Below are positions 53,314-61,706 of a stretch of DNA of 64,000 bases, one piece after another. A program made the position numbers and the translations under genes. The stretch covers positions 1-64,000 of the forward strand of contig NZ_LYXZ01000027.1 of NCBI RefSeq assembly GCF_001676615.1, read 5' to 3'. Position 1 is the stretch's first letter, and every line of letters starts with the position of its first letter. Below the pieces are notes generated by a model. The model did no database searches, was not told the DNA's origin, and was given only the letters and a program-made list of their open reading frames with translations. The DNA comes from Labrys sp. WJW (GTDB lineage Bacteria; Pseudomonadota; Alphaproteobacteria; Rhizobiales; Labraceae).

Positions 53314-53556
53314 ATGTACAACCGCGCTTGGCAGCGCCCGGTCGAGCTCCAGACCTATATTGGTGACTACCGCATAGTCGGCTCGACGGATGAAGCTGTC
53401 ATCTTTCTGCTCAAGCATTGGCCCATCGACTCCGATGGCGAACCGGCCGCAGGCCGTCAGGGATTCCTGGAGGCGCTTGAAGGAGCGGAGGCCGGAGATG
53501 CCCGGGCCGTATTCATCGAGGCCTGTCTGCAACTTGAAATGCACGTGGTCGGATGA
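53314..53556 (+). CDS. DUF982 family protein (copy 3)
   Basis: An 80-residue DUF982 protein: AWQRPVELQTYIGDYRIVGS, VIFLLKHWPID, FLEALEGAEAGDARAVFIEA and a LEMHVVG end. The central helix lacks the Cys seen in copies 1, 2 and 4 (GRQGFLEAL). CCGGAGGG precedes the ATG. Confidence 0.85.
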   Translation: MYNRAWQRPVELQTYIGDYRIVGSTDEAVIFLLKHWPIDSDGEPAAGRQGFLEALEGAEAGDARAVFIEACLQLEMHVVG

Positions 53557-53588
53557 TCGGAGAGGAAAAGCCCGAGGCCATGGCTGCA

Positions 53589-53613
53589 GGAACCGTCGTG
53601 CACTGACGATGTT
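53589..53613 (+). promoter_or_regulatory. EcfG-type promoter of DUF982 copy 4
   Basis: GGAAC (53589-53593), 17 nt, GTT (53611-53613); 20 nt from the ATG. Confidence 0.78.
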
Positions 53614-53632
53614 TGGGTTTCGGAGATGTGCC

Positions 53633-53878
53633 ATGGCCATGAAAATCTGGAGCAGCCCCGTGAAATTCGAGATTGGCGCAGGTCAGTTCCGAGTGGTTGC
53701 CTCCTGCGAGGAAGCCTCGGACTTCCTGTTGAACCATTGGCCAACCGAAGGCGGAGACAAGCACCTGCTTGCCAGACGCGCTTGTCTCGATGCCTTGGCC
53801 GGATCACTCCCGGCCGATCACGCCCGGAGGGCTTTTATCGAAGCCTGTGAAGAAGCCGGCATGCATGTCGTGCAATGA
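53633..53878 (+). CDS. DUF982 family protein (copy 4)
   Basis: An 81-residue DUF982 protein very like copy 1: IWSSPVKFEIGAGQFRVVAS, EEASDFLLNHWPTEGGD, ARRACLDALAG and DHARRAFIEACEEAGMHVV. ATG 53633 or 53639 can start it; CGGAG lies upstream. A proline-rich gene follows 11 bases after its stop and probably shares the transcript. Confidence 0.86.
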   Translation: MAMKIWSSPVKFEIGAGQFRVVASCEEASDFLLNHWPTEGGDKHLLARRACLDALAGSLPADHARRAFIEACEEAGMHVVQ

Positions 53879-53889
53879 GGGAGAGTACG

Positions 53890-54081
53890 ATGCCCGATCC
53901 GAAAGAACCCAAGCCCCCGTCTCCAGCTCCGACGGAAAGCCCTCCACCCATGCCGGAGCCGAACCCGAGCCCCCCGAATGAAGTGCCCATCGTGCCTCCG
54001 CCGCCGGGGAATACACCGATCGCGCCGGATGTACCCAATCCGCCGGAGATGCCCCCTCTGGTCGATCCCAACCAGGTATGA
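53890..54081 (+). CDS. Proline-rich peptide, 63 aa
   Basis: Over a third of the residues are proline (PEPNPSPPNEVPIVPPPPGN). It must be disordered; no signal peptide is present. GAGGGAGAG precedes ATG 53890. It follows DUF982 copy 4 closely and is probably co-transcribed. Function unknown. Confidence 0.6.
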   Translation: MPDPKEPKPPSPAPTESPPPMPEPNPSPPNEVPIVPPPPGNTPIAPDVPNPPEMPPLVDPNQV

Positions 54082-54148
54082 CCGAAAGCGCCCCTGACCG
54101 GGCCTGCAAGGAAGACGATATGCGCGCAATGCCGTGAAGGAGGTTCGG

Positions 54149-54364
54149 ATGGCCGCTTCGAAGCACCGGAAACCACTCGAGGATCCGCCCAGCGGGACCA
54201 GGAAGAAAGGCCGCGACGTCGAGGAGGTTTCGCCAGACGAAACACCGATCGTACGACCAAAGGTCGACTATCCTGCACAGGCAGACGATAGACCTGTCCT
54301 GGATCCTCCTCCGCGCCCCGCCAAGAGAAGGAAGGGTGGAACTGATCGGATGCATGTTCTCTGA
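54149..54364 (+). CDS. Small polar protein, 71 aa
   Basis: Lys/Asp/Pro-rich and probably disordered: KHRKPLEDPPSGTRKKGRDV, DETPIVRPKVDYP and a PPPRPAKRRKGG tail. GAAGGAGG precedes ATG 54149. No family recognised. A strong hairpin lies 37 bases after its stop. Confidence 0.6.
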   Translation: MAASKHRKPLEDPPSGTRKKGRDVEEVSPDETPIVRPKVDYPAQADDRPVLDPPPRPAKRRKGGTDRMHVL

Positions 54365-54892
54365 CAGCGGTCCGACGCGCCGGGATCATGCCGACGCCAT
54401 TTCGAAGGCAGCGGGCAGCTTCCTGTCTTCTGCCCGCTGCCTTCGAAACCAGGCCGGATGAAAGCCTCCCGGATCTGAGCGGCTCGGCCGCCGAGGTCGG
54501 TGTGATCGACATTGGCCGAGCCGCCTCGACTGATCTCACCATCAGCCGAACGATACGTCCGATGCTTTCGCATCGGTCGTCTCGCGCCTTCCAAACAGGT
54601 GTCTCGATTGTTTGTTCCCTGCTCGTGCAACGGCCCGGCTCTCGGACCTGGGGGAAAGGTCGGCAACGAGGAACCGGACCGCCGGACTCTACACTGCGAG
54701 GCCGGTCATTGGGTGACACAAGGCATTCCACGACCTCGCCCCTTCCAAACCATGACGGACCACGACTGTTCCCGCAAAAATGGATGAAACACACGGCCCG
54801 GCGGAGCTTTCTCCAGGGGGAACGCTGGCTGGGCCGCCTCGTCGGCAATACCTCATCGCAGAGCAGCCCGATTGGCTCCGGCGCCGACGGCC
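54365..54892. other. Intergenic region with a strong hairpin
   Basis: About 530 bases between the 71-aa gene and the convergent 119-aa gene. Apart from the 54401-54447 hairpin, the frames look non-coding. Two GGAAC words (about 54679 and 54819) lack a GTT at the right distance. Confidence 0.4.
54401..54447. terminator. Perfect 18-bp inverted repeat hairpin
   Basis: TTCGAAGGCAGCGGGCAG (54401-54418) and its exact complement (54430-54447) flank an 11-nt loop. No T run follows, but the stem is very GC rich. The position after the 71-aa gene suits a terminator or a transcript-stabilising hairpin. Confidence 0.7.
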
Positions 54893-55252
54893 TCAGTCCA
54901 GCGGCATTGTCGATCGAACCGTCCAGGCCCCTTTATAGTCGAGACTTCCATGCTCATCCAACGTCGCTGCGAGAGGGGTCAGCACCAAATGGGCGCCGGC
55001 CGCGGCAACCGCCACTTCTTCTGCGGTGTGAGCGAGAATACGACCTATCAGTGGCTCTCCGACCCCTGGCACCAGCGTTATCGGAGCACCCTCGTAGAAG
55101 TCAGGCTGGCTATGGCCAGGGGCGGGGGAGAATGTAACGATGCTCCCTACCGCAAGAGGCTCGGGAATGTCGGAAACCATGGGTGCTGTTCCTTCAGGTG
55201 CCGCGAAAGTCTTCAAGCGATACCGCTGCGGGTAGTATGGTTCCTGCTGCAT
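54893..55252 (-). CDS. Hypothetical protein, 119 aa
   Basis: A soluble protein with a Tyr/Pro-rich start (QQEPYYPQRYRLKTF) and beta-rich middle (AVGSIVTFSPAPG, APITLVPGVGEPLIGRIL, AGAHLVLTPLAATLDEHG). Family not recognised. ATG 55252 lies five bases after the stop of the upstream 73-aa gene, so the two form an operon under the promoter at 55562. Confidence 0.6.
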   Translation of the reverse strand: MQQEPYYPQRYRLKTFAAPEGTAPMVSDIPEPLAVGSIVTFSPAPGHSQPDFYEGAPITLVPGVGEPLIGRILAHTAEEVAVAAAGAHLVLTPLAATLDEHGSLDYKGAWTVRSTMPLD

Positions 55253-55257
55253 TGCAC

Positions 55258-55479
55258 TCAGGCCGAGTCCTCAAACTCGGGCCGCGTCATCAACGCGTCG
55301 AAGTGTTCGACGTCGAAGACCTGAGGTGTCTTGCCGGGATCCCGAACAGCCGAAAAGTCCGTGAACTGGTCCGGGTGGGCCCTGGCCTGCCGATACCGCA
55401 TCACGGCTTCCTTCAAGCTGATGTCATGGCCTTCGAAACTGACGATTTCTTCAGGATCGTAATCAAACATCGAGGTCAT
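55258..55479 (-). CDS. Hypothetical acidic protein, 73 aa
   Basis: TSMFDYDPEEIVSFEGHDIS, then LKEAVMRYRQARAHPDQFTD and a VFDVEHFDALMTRPEFED end; acidic and helical. GGGAGG precedes ATG 55479. It is the first gene of a two-gene minus-strand operon preceded by a stress promoter. Function unknown. Confidence 0.65.
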   Translation of the reverse strand: MTSMFDYDPEEIVSFEGHDISLKEAVMRYRQARAHPDQFTDFSAVRDPGKTPQVFDVEHFDALMTRPEFEDSA

Positions 55480-55561
55480 CGTGCTGCCCTCCCGAGCAAT
55501 CGAACCCGCGAACGGCACGAAAGATCCAGTCGCGACATTCATCTGCAGCCATGCCACGCGA

Positions 55562-55586
55562 AACTTTCAGCGTCGCCGCTGGTTCC
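55562..55586 (-). promoter_or_regulatory. EcfG-type promoter of the 55479-54893 operon
   Basis: Minus-strand GGAAC (55582-55586), 17 nt, GTT (55562-55564); 83 nt from the start. Confidence 0.62.
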
Positions 55587-55613
55587 AGGAAACGACGCGA
55601 TCGGGAATGCTCC

Positions 55614-58325
55614 ATGTCAAAGGCCGATTGCCCGCCGCCGCGGGCGACCTATCGTTTGCAACTGAACGCCCGCTTCAATTTTGCTGCGGTCGAAGCCATA
55701 GCCGCCTATCTCGCCCAATTGGGCGTGAGCCACGTCTATGCCTCCCCGTTCCTGAAAGCGAGGCCGGGGAGCAGCCATGGCTACGATATCGTCGATCACT
55801 CGGCCCTCAATCCTGACCTCGGGACGAAGGAAGATTTCGATCTGATGACCAGGGCCCTACGTGCCAACGGCCTGGGCCTGATCCTCGATTTCGTTCCCAA
55901 CCATATGGGCGTGAACGGTGCCGACAATCCCTATTGGCTCGACGTGCTCGAATGGGGCCAGGAGTCGGCCTATGCCGGCTGGTTCGACATCGACTGGCAG
56001 CCCGAACCTTCGCATCTCAGGGGCAAGGTCCTGGTCCCCGTTCTCGGCGACCAGTACGGCGCAGTGCTTGCCGGCGGCGGTCTCGAGCTATGCTTCGATG
56101 CCGTGGCCGGGGAGATCGCCATCTGGGCTCACGGCGCCCACAAGCTTCCCATCCATCCCGGACATTATGGCCGCGTCCTTGGTAGCGACCACGCCGATCT
56201 CGAAAAACTGAGCGATGCCTTCTCCCATCTCGAAGGGTTCCACCCGCATGAACAGCGCAGGGCCGGACAACTCAAGGCCGATCTTGCCGCTTTGGTCGCA
56301 GCAGAGCCGAAGGTGGCAGAGGCCGTCGCGGAGCGTCTGGGGCATTTCGCCGGCATGGCCGGAGAGCTGGAAAGCTGGAAACGGCTCGACCGGCTGATCG
56401 CCGACCAACATTGGCGCGTAGCCCATTTCCGTGTGGCCGCCGACGATATCAACTACCGCCGCTTCTTCAATATCAGCGATCTTGCCGGCTTGCGCATCGA
56501 ACATGAGGAGTTGTTCGACCACGCCCATCGCCTTGTCTTCGAGTTGATCGCCGAGGGCGTGCTGGACGGATTGCGCATCGACCATATCGATGGCCTGCTG
56601 GATCCCAAGACATATTGTCGGCGCTTGCGCGAAAAAGCGCCGCGGCCGATCTACCTGGTCGTCGAGAAGATCCTCGCAGAAGGCGAGGAACTACGCGAGG
56701 ATTGGCACGCCGACGGTACGACCGGCTACGAATTCGCCAACCTCCTCACCAATCTGCTGGTCGACCCGAACGGCCAGGCACAGCTCGATGAACTCTATCG
56801 CCGCTTTTCCGGTGAGCGGCGCAGCTTCAAGGCCATCAGCCGCGAGTGCAAGCTGGCCATCATGGAAGACGAAATGGCCGGCGAGCTCGGCGGGCTGGCT
56901 CGCGAGGCAGCCCGCATAGCGCGCTCCAATGCGCGCACCGCCGATTTTACCCGCAATGTCCTGCAGCGTGCACTCCGGGAAATCGTCGCCGGGTTTCGGG
57001 TCTATCGGACCTATGTCGATACGGAGGGTGCCAGCCCTGCCGACATCCAGGAGCTCGAAACGGCCTTCAGCCAGGCACGGCGCTCAGGGCGTGGGATAGA
57101 CCATTCGGTGTTCGACTTCCTGTTCTCGCTGCTCAGCGGCAAAGCCGTCGCACGGCCCGGCAGCGGCTTCAGCCGGCAGGACGTCCTGCGTTTTGCCATG
57201 CGGTTCCAGCAATATACCGGGCCGATCATGGCCAAGGGGGTCGAGGACACCGCCTTCTATCGCTACAACCGCTTCATTGCCGCCAACGAGGTCGGCGGCC
57301 ATCCAGGCCATCTCGGCGCCGGCGTCGAGGCTTTCCATGCCGCCAATCTCGCCCGCCATGCGGGCGCCCTGCTCGCAACGTCGACGCATGACACCAAACG
57401 CGGCGAAGATTGCCGCGCGCGCCTTGCCGTTCTCAGCGAGATCCCCACGGACTTCGCCGAGGCCACCGCCCGCTGGCGTGCCATGCTGGGGGGAAGTGAG
57501 GCCGCGCCTGATGGCAACGACCTCTTCCTGTTCTTCCAGTTGCTCGTCGGCGCCTGGCCCACGGACCTCGTACCTGCCGACCTCGAGCCGTTGGAGCGGT
57601 TCCGGGAACGCATCCAGCTGGCCATGCTCAAATCGGCACGCGAGGCCAAGGTTCACACCAATTGGGCCGCCCCCGACGAGAGCTATGAAAAATCCCTGCA
57701 CGACTCGATTGCGGCCGCTTTCGCAAATCGGGAATTCCTTGCCGATTTCATCGGTTTCGAAAAGCGTATCGTCGAACTCGGTGCGGCCAACAGCCTTACG
57801 CAAACCGTGCTGAAATTCACCGTTCCCGGCGTGCCCGATATCTACCAGGGCGCCGAGGCCTACGATTTCAGCCTGGTCGATCCGGACAACCGCCGCCCGG
57901 TCGACTGGGCCTGGCGCAAAGAGAGCCTGGACAAGTCTCGACCAATCGCGCGAGACACCCTTCTCGACGGGAGCGCCAAATTGGCCGCCATCGCCAAGCT
58001 GCTCGAGTTGCGCCGCCGGCACGAAGCCTTGTTTGCCGCAGGAGACTATCGGCCGATCGAGATGGCAAGCGATCGCTTCATCGCCTTCGCGCGGCAGCAT
58101 GGCGACTGCACCCTGGTCGTCGTGGCCGCCCGGTTTCCCGGCCGCGGTCCCATCGATGGCTTTCTACCCCTCGCCCATCATTGCCCCGTCTATGCCGATA
58201 TCCTGTCCGGACGCCAGATCACCCCCGGCAAGGAAGGCATCGATCTTGCGATATTGCTGGCAGAGCTGCCCGCCGCCGTCCTGGTGCCGCAGACACCGCC
58301 CGCAATCCGGCACTCGCAGCCATGA
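55614..58325 (+). CDS. treY: Malto-oligosyltrehalose synthase TreY
   Basis: A 903-residue GH13 enzyme that turns the reducing end of maltodextrins into a trehalose unit. Features are ATYRLQLNARFNF, ISH-like LGVSHVYASPFLKARPGSSH, ILDFVPNHMG, GLRIDHIDGL (nucleophile Asp), the catalytic Glu in YLVVEKILAEGE, and STHDTKRGEDCRAR. The length fits the family. ATG 55614 begins just before the first conserved motif; the in-frame upstream part looks non-coding. The stop overlaps treZ. No stress promoter was found in the correct orientation. Confidence 0.95.
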   Translation: MSKADCPPPRATYRLQLNARFNFAAVEAIAAYLAQLGVSHVYASPFLKARPGSSHGYDIVDHSALNPDLGTKEDFDLMTRALRANGLGLILDFVPNHMGVNGADNPYWLDVLEWGQESAYAGWFDIDWQPEPSHLRGKVLVPVLGDQYGAVLAGGGLELCFDAVAGEIAIWAHGAHKLPIHPGHYGRVLGSDHADLEKLSDAFSHLEGFHPHEQRRAGQLKADLAALVAAEPKVAEAVAERLGHFAGMAGELESWKRLDRLIADQHWRVAHFRVAADDINYRRFFNISDLAGLRIEHEELFDHAHRLVFELIAEGVLDGLRIDHIDGLLDPKTYCRRLREKAPRPIYLVVEKILAEGEELREDWHADGTTGYEFANLLTNLLVDPNGQAQLDELYRRFSGERRSFKAISRECKLAIMEDEMAGELGGLAREAARIARSNARTADFTRNVLQRALREIVAGFRVYRTYVDTEGASPADIQELETAFSQARRSGRGIDHSVFDFLFSLLSGKAVARPGSGFSRQDVLRFAMRFQQYTGPIMAKGVEDTAFYRYNRFIAANEVGGHPGHLGAGVEAFHAANLARHAGALLATSTHDTKRGEDCRARLAVLSEIPTDFAEATARWRAMLGGSEAAPDGNDLFLFFQLLVGAWPTDLVPADLEPLERFRERIQLAMLKSAREAKVHTNWAAPDESYEKSLHDSIAAAFANREFLADFIGFEKRIVELGAANSLTQTVLKFTVPGVPDIYQGAEAYDFSLVDPDNRRPVDWAWRKESLDKSRPIARDTLLDGSAKLAAIAKLLELRRRHEALFAAGDYRPIEMASDRFIAFARQHGDCTLVVVAARFPGRGPIDGFLPLAHHCPVYADILSGRQITPGKEGIDLAILLAELPAAVLVPQTPPAIRHSQP

Positions 58326-60130
58326 TCATGCCGCCAGCCCGCTACGAACCACGCTTCGGCCCCGTCCTGCGCGACGGCAAGGTGTTGTTTCGCCTTTGGG
58401 CGCCCAGGCAGCGCCGGGTCGGCCTGCAGTTGGGACAGAAAACCTATTCGATGCAGGGCCACGGCGGCTGGCATTGCCTGGCCGTGCCCGCCGACTTTGG
58501 AGCCCGATATCGCTTCGTGTTGGAAGACGGCATGACGGTGCCGGATCCGGCCAGCCGCTTCCAGCCCGAGGACGTCCATGGTCCGAGTGAGCTGGTCGAC
58601 CCGACCGCCTATCGCTGGCGCAACACGGACTGGCAGGGACGCGCCTGGCACGAAACGGTGCTTTACGAGCTTCATATCGGGACCTTCACGCCGGAAGGAA
58701 CCTTCGCCGGCGCGGCACGGCGGCTCGGCTATCTCAAGGAGCTGGGAGTGACCGCCATCCAGCTCATGCCGGTGGCCGATTTTCCAGGCAAACGCAACTG
58801 GGGCTATGACGGCGTCCTTCCCTTCGCGCCGGACGCAGCCTATGGCCGGCCGGAGCAACTGAAGGCCTTCATCGACGAAGCGCATGGCCTCGGCCTCTCG
58901 GTGCTGCTCGATGTCGTCTATAATCACTATGGCGCCGAGGGTAACTATCTGCCGCTCTATGCTCCCGTCTTTACCGAACGCCACCGGACGCCGTGGGGTC
59001 CCGCCGTCAACTATGATGACGAGGGATCGGCGGAAATCCGGGCCTTCACCACCGAAAACGTGCTCTATTGGCTGAAGGAGTTCCGCCTTGACGGGTTGCG
59101 TTTCGATGCCGTGCACGAGATACGCGACGCTGGGGAACGCCATCTCCTTGCCGAGATCCGCGCCGCGGTCGGCGCCGTTATCGACGATCGTCCTGTCCAT
59201 CTGGTGCTGGAGAACGAGGAAAACAGCGCCGAATGGCTCGCCCGGCAAGCGGATGGAACACCGGCTTTCACCGCGCAATGGAATGACGATGTCCATCACG
59301 CCCTGCATGTGGCCGTAACCGGCGAGGATGCCGGCTATTATGGGGATTATGCCCACCGGCCTGAATTGCTCGGCCGCGCCTTGGCTCAGGGCTTTGCCTT
59401 CCAGGGCGAGACGATGGCCTATCGCGGCAGTAGCCGCGGGCAACCCTCGGCTCATTTGCCGCCGGATGCCTTCGTCGCCTTCCTGCAGAACCATGACCAG
59501 ATCGGCAATCGCGCTTTGGGAGACCGTATCCATCACCATCATCCGCTCCAGGCCGTCCGGGCCGCTGCGGCGGCCTATCTCCTGGCCCCGCAAATTCCCA
59601 TGCTGTTCCAGGGCGAGGAGTGGGCCGCCTCTACGCCTTTCACGTTCTTCTGCGACGTGGAGGGCGAGCTGGCCGATGCCGTGCGCAAGGGACGGCGCGA
59701 GGAATTTTCGCGCTTTCCCGACTATGCCGATCCGCAGGCGCGCGAAGCCATCCCCGATCCCGTCAGTGAACAGACCTTCCGCTCGGCCAAATTGCTGTGG
59801 CTGGAGCGGGAGAGGTCTCTGCATGCAGAAATGCTGGACTGGTACCGGCGGATCCTATCGGTTCGAGCCATGAAGATCGTGCCGCTCATGCCGACCTTCC
59901 TGCAGGCCGGTCGATACAAGGTCGGCGAGAATGGGATCGTCTGCGTCGATTGGCGCAGCACGAGCAAAGCGGTACTCCGCCTCGCTCTCAACCTCAGCGA
60001 CACGCCAAAACCGGTGGAGACCGCCATAGAGGGCCAGCCGGTCTGGACGGAAGGTCAATGGGAGGGCACAACGCTCGGCGCCTGGACTACGATTTGGACG
60101 CTTGAAACGCCGAAGGGGCCGTCGGCGTAG
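58322..60130 (+). CDS. treZ: Malto-oligosyltrehalose trehalohydrolase TreZ
   Basis: A 602-residue GH13 enzyme that releases trehalose from the TreY product. An N-terminal beta domain (FGPVLRDGKVLFRLWAPRQR) precedes the barrel with VLYELHIGTFTPEGTF, VLLDVVYNHYG, the Asp nucleophile in LDGLRFDAVHEIRD, the Glu in LVLENEEN and FLQNHDQIGNRALGDR. ATG 58322 overlaps the treY stop. With treY it makes trehalose, an osmo- and desiccation protectant, from glycogen-derived dextrins; treX is not in the window. Confidence 0.95.
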   Translation: MIMPPARYEPRFGPVLRDGKVLFRLWAPRQRRVGLQLGQKTYSMQGHGGWHCLAVPADFGARYRFVLEDGMTVPDPASRFQPEDVHGPSELVDPTAYRWRNTDWQGRAWHETVLYELHIGTFTPEGTFAGAARRLGYLKELGVTAIQLMPVADFPGKRNWGYDGVLPFAPDAAYGRPEQLKAFIDEAHGLGLSVLLDVVYNHYGAEGNYLPLYAPVFTERHRTPWGPAVNYDDEGSAEIRAFTTENVLYWLKEFRLDGLRFDAVHEIRDAGERHLLAEIRAAVGAVIDDRPVHLVLENEENSAEWLARQADGTPAFTAQWNDDVHHALHVAVTGEDAGYYGDYAHRPELLGRALAQGFAFQGETMAYRGSSRGQPSAHLPPDAFVAFLQNHDQIGNRALGDRIHHHHPLQAVRAAAAAYLLAPQIPMLFQGEEWAASTPFTFFCDVEGELADAVRKGRREEFSRFPDYADPQAREAIPDPVSEQTFRSAKLLWLERERSLHAEMLDWYRRILSVRAMKIVPLMPTFLQAGRYKVGENGIVCVDWRSTSKAVLRLALNLSDTPKPVETAIEGQPVWTEGQWEGTTLGAWTTIWTLETPKGPSA

Positions 60131-60284
60131 TGTATCTCGACGGAGCCAGCAGCCCCCCAACGCAGCCGGGAGGCAATTCCTCCCACATCGCCCCGATCTC
60201 ATGTAGGATGAGCGTCTCAGGCCTATCGAGGCTGCATCCCGAGGGCTTGGATCGGCGCTCATGTGCCAGCACGGCGATGCTCAG

Positions 60285-60518
60285 ATGGCGAAGCTATCCC
60301 CTGCCCAGATCCGTGCACTGGCCGCGCTCGAGGCGGGTGTCGAAGTCAGGATGACGCCTGGGGGCGTGCCGATCGGACAAATGCCCGAAGGCGTTCGGTC
60401 GCAGCGGACCCTTTGGCGCCTTCGCATCCTGGGCTTCGTAGCCATCAAACCCCGGCCATCGGCCAATTACTGGGAGATCACCGAGGCCGGCAGAACGGCG
60501 CTGCAGGCGGAGAGGTAG
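60285..60518 (+). CDS. Small winged-helix-like protein, 77 aa
   Basis: KLSPAQIRALAALEAGVEVR, then RSQRTLWRLRILGFVAIKPR and a NYWEITEAGRTAL end. The helix pattern and the ITEAGRTAL finish resemble MarR/PadR-type wings, so DNA binding is plausible. ATG 60285 lacks a strong ribosome binding site. Function unknown. Confidence 0.6.
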   Translation: MAKLSPAQIRALAALEAGVEVRMTPGGVPIGQMPEGVRSQRTLWRLRILGFVAIKPRPSANYWEITEAGRTALQAER

Positions 60519-60683
60519 CACAACGGGCAGGCCCTATCGACCCCAGATCACTTCGACCGTCGCCGCCTGCCATTTTCGGGCATGACCAAACAGGCCCAGA
60601 AATCTGCTCCAGACGGTGGCGGGGCTTTTGGGGATGAAGAAGGCATCTCCGAGCAAGGGTTACAATGAGTGAGACGAACGTCA

Positions 60684-60708
60684 GGAACTATCCCTGCGCT
60701 CATCGGTT
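60684..60708 (+). promoter_or_regulatory. EcfG-type promoter of a possible sRNA or the 60885 gene
   Basis: GGAAC (60684-60688), 17 nt, GTT (60706-60708). The next coding start is 177 nt away; a terminator-like hairpin comes first. Confidence 0.68.
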
Positions 60709-60714
60709 GACTCA

Positions 60715-60774
60715 TTGTCGACTTTAGACAGCCCAACTCGCCCGCTGCCTGATAGGCAAGCGGGCTATTCTTTT
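60715..60774 (+). ncRNA. Candidate stress-induced sRNA or leader attenuator
   Basis: Transcription from the promoter at 60684-60708 would start near 60715. About 25 nt later comes the GCCCGCTGCCT...AGGCAAGCGGGC hairpin followed by a T-rich tail. The product would be an RNA of about 60 nt, or a leader whose read-through expresses the 60885 gene. No sequence family is recognised. Confidence 0.45.
60740..60774 (+). terminator. Rho-independent terminator-like hairpin
   Basis: GCCCGCT-GCCT pairs with AGGC-A-AGCGGGC (one bulged A, loop GAT or GATA), followed by TATTCTTTT. Confidence 0.65.
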
Positions 60775-60884
60775 CCAAGAGGAGAAGGCGTAGAGGGCGC
60801 TCGCGAACGCGAGAAGCGACATGCAGTGGGCATCGGGCCCACGGTCCTAGTACAGGGCCTGCTAACCCAAAAGGAGCAGGACCG

Positions 60885-61103
60885 GTGAAACCGATTTTCT
60901 GCATTTTCGAACGCAGCTTCGATCGCCACCAGATTGAGGTGAACGTGAATCTCATCCTGTATCTGGAAGGCAATGACGACGGCACGACCACCATGTATTT
61001 CAGGAGAGACGAATTCGTGGTCGTCAGGGGTACCCTCACGGAGACCCGCAGGCACATCGAAACATGCGCGTCGAGAACTCCGCCCGCGGATGTCGCGGCC
61101 TGA
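60885..61103 (+). CDS. Small protein, 72 aa, paralogue of the 61297 product
   Basis: KPIFCIFERSFDRHQIEVNV, LILYLEGNDDGTTTMYF and an EFVVVRGTLTETRRHIET end. Beta-rich with a final helix. GTG 60885 follows AAGGAGCAGG. It shares over half its residues with the protein at 61297-61554, so the pair arose by tandem duplication. Family unknown. Confidence 0.75.
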   Translation: MKPIFCIFERSFDRHQIEVNVNLILYLEGNDDGTTTMYFRRDEFVVVRGTLTETRRHIETCASRTPPADVAA

Positions 61104-61156
61104 AAACAAGGAACGATACCGCCGGCAAGAAGTCCGCATGAGTCCCCCGCTCCCAT

Positions 61157-61195
61157 TTGCCCGCTCGCTGCCCTGTGCACAGCGGGCAATTTTTT
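61157..61195 (+). terminator. Rho-independent terminator
   Basis: TTGCCCGCT (61157-61165) pairs with AGCGGGCAA (61181-61189) and is followed by six T residues. It terminates the 60885 gene. Confidence 0.88.
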
Positions 61196-61296
61196 AACCA
61201 TGGAGTTTCAGGCGATCTTGATCCCGAAAACACCATTGCTAAATTTCCGCACTGGAAGAGCCATCGTTGCGCTCGCTTTTGTGTGGGATGGTAGGA

Positions 61297-61554
61297 ATGG
61301 ACGCAGTGCAGGAGACGACTGGCCCTGAAGGGGCGGAGGCCTCAATCCCGATATTCTGCACATTCGAACGAAGTTTCGATCGACACCCGATCGAAGTGAA
61401 TGTGACCCGCATCTGCTATATCGAAGGCAATGAGTGCGACATTTCGACTCTGTACTTCGACAGGGAGCACTTCGTGGTCGTGCACGGTAAAGCCGAGCAA
61501 ATCCGGGCTCGGATCGAAACCCAGGTCTCGCAGTCTCAGATCCAGCTCCGATAG
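61297..61554 (+). CDS. Small protein, 85 aa, paralogue of the 60885 product
   Basis: After a 15-residue polar leader, IPIFCTFERSFDRHPIEVNV, ICYIEGNECDISTLYF and EHFVVVHGKAEQIRARIET repeat the pattern of the 60885 protein. ATG 61297 follows GGTAGGA. No GGAAC-type promoter was found for this copy, so the two paralogues may be differently regulated. Confidence 0.72.
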   Translation: MDAVQETTGPEGAEASIPIFCTFERSFDRHPIEVNVTRICYIEGNECDISTLYFDREHFVVVHGKAEQIRARIETQVSQSQIQLR

Positions 61555-61706
61555 GTGGAAGCGACCACCCTGTTCCTACCGGAAACCGGCGCTGGGATAT
61601 TGGAGCCGTCATCAGCATCGAGGGCGATGCTCAACTCAGCAGGGAGGCCCCGGCCTGATGCCGGCGCCAATGATGCTGCATCGTGCAAGCGCAACCGGTT
61701 TGCCGA

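Larger units (their letters stand above)
60519..60884. other. Intergenic region with stress promoter and hairpin
   Basis: About 366 bases. It holds the GGAAC-N17-GTT site (60684-60708) and a terminator-like hairpin (60740-60774) before the 60885 gene. No open frame in it looks coding. Confidence 0.5.

Noticed and set aside
58190..59824. Long minus-strand frame opposite treZ
   Set aside because: Antisense shadow of treZ; no recognisable features.
61110..61134. GGAAC-N17-GTC before the 61157 terminator
   Set aside because: The -10 element is GTC, not GTT, and it overlaps the end of the 60885 transcript; probably chance.
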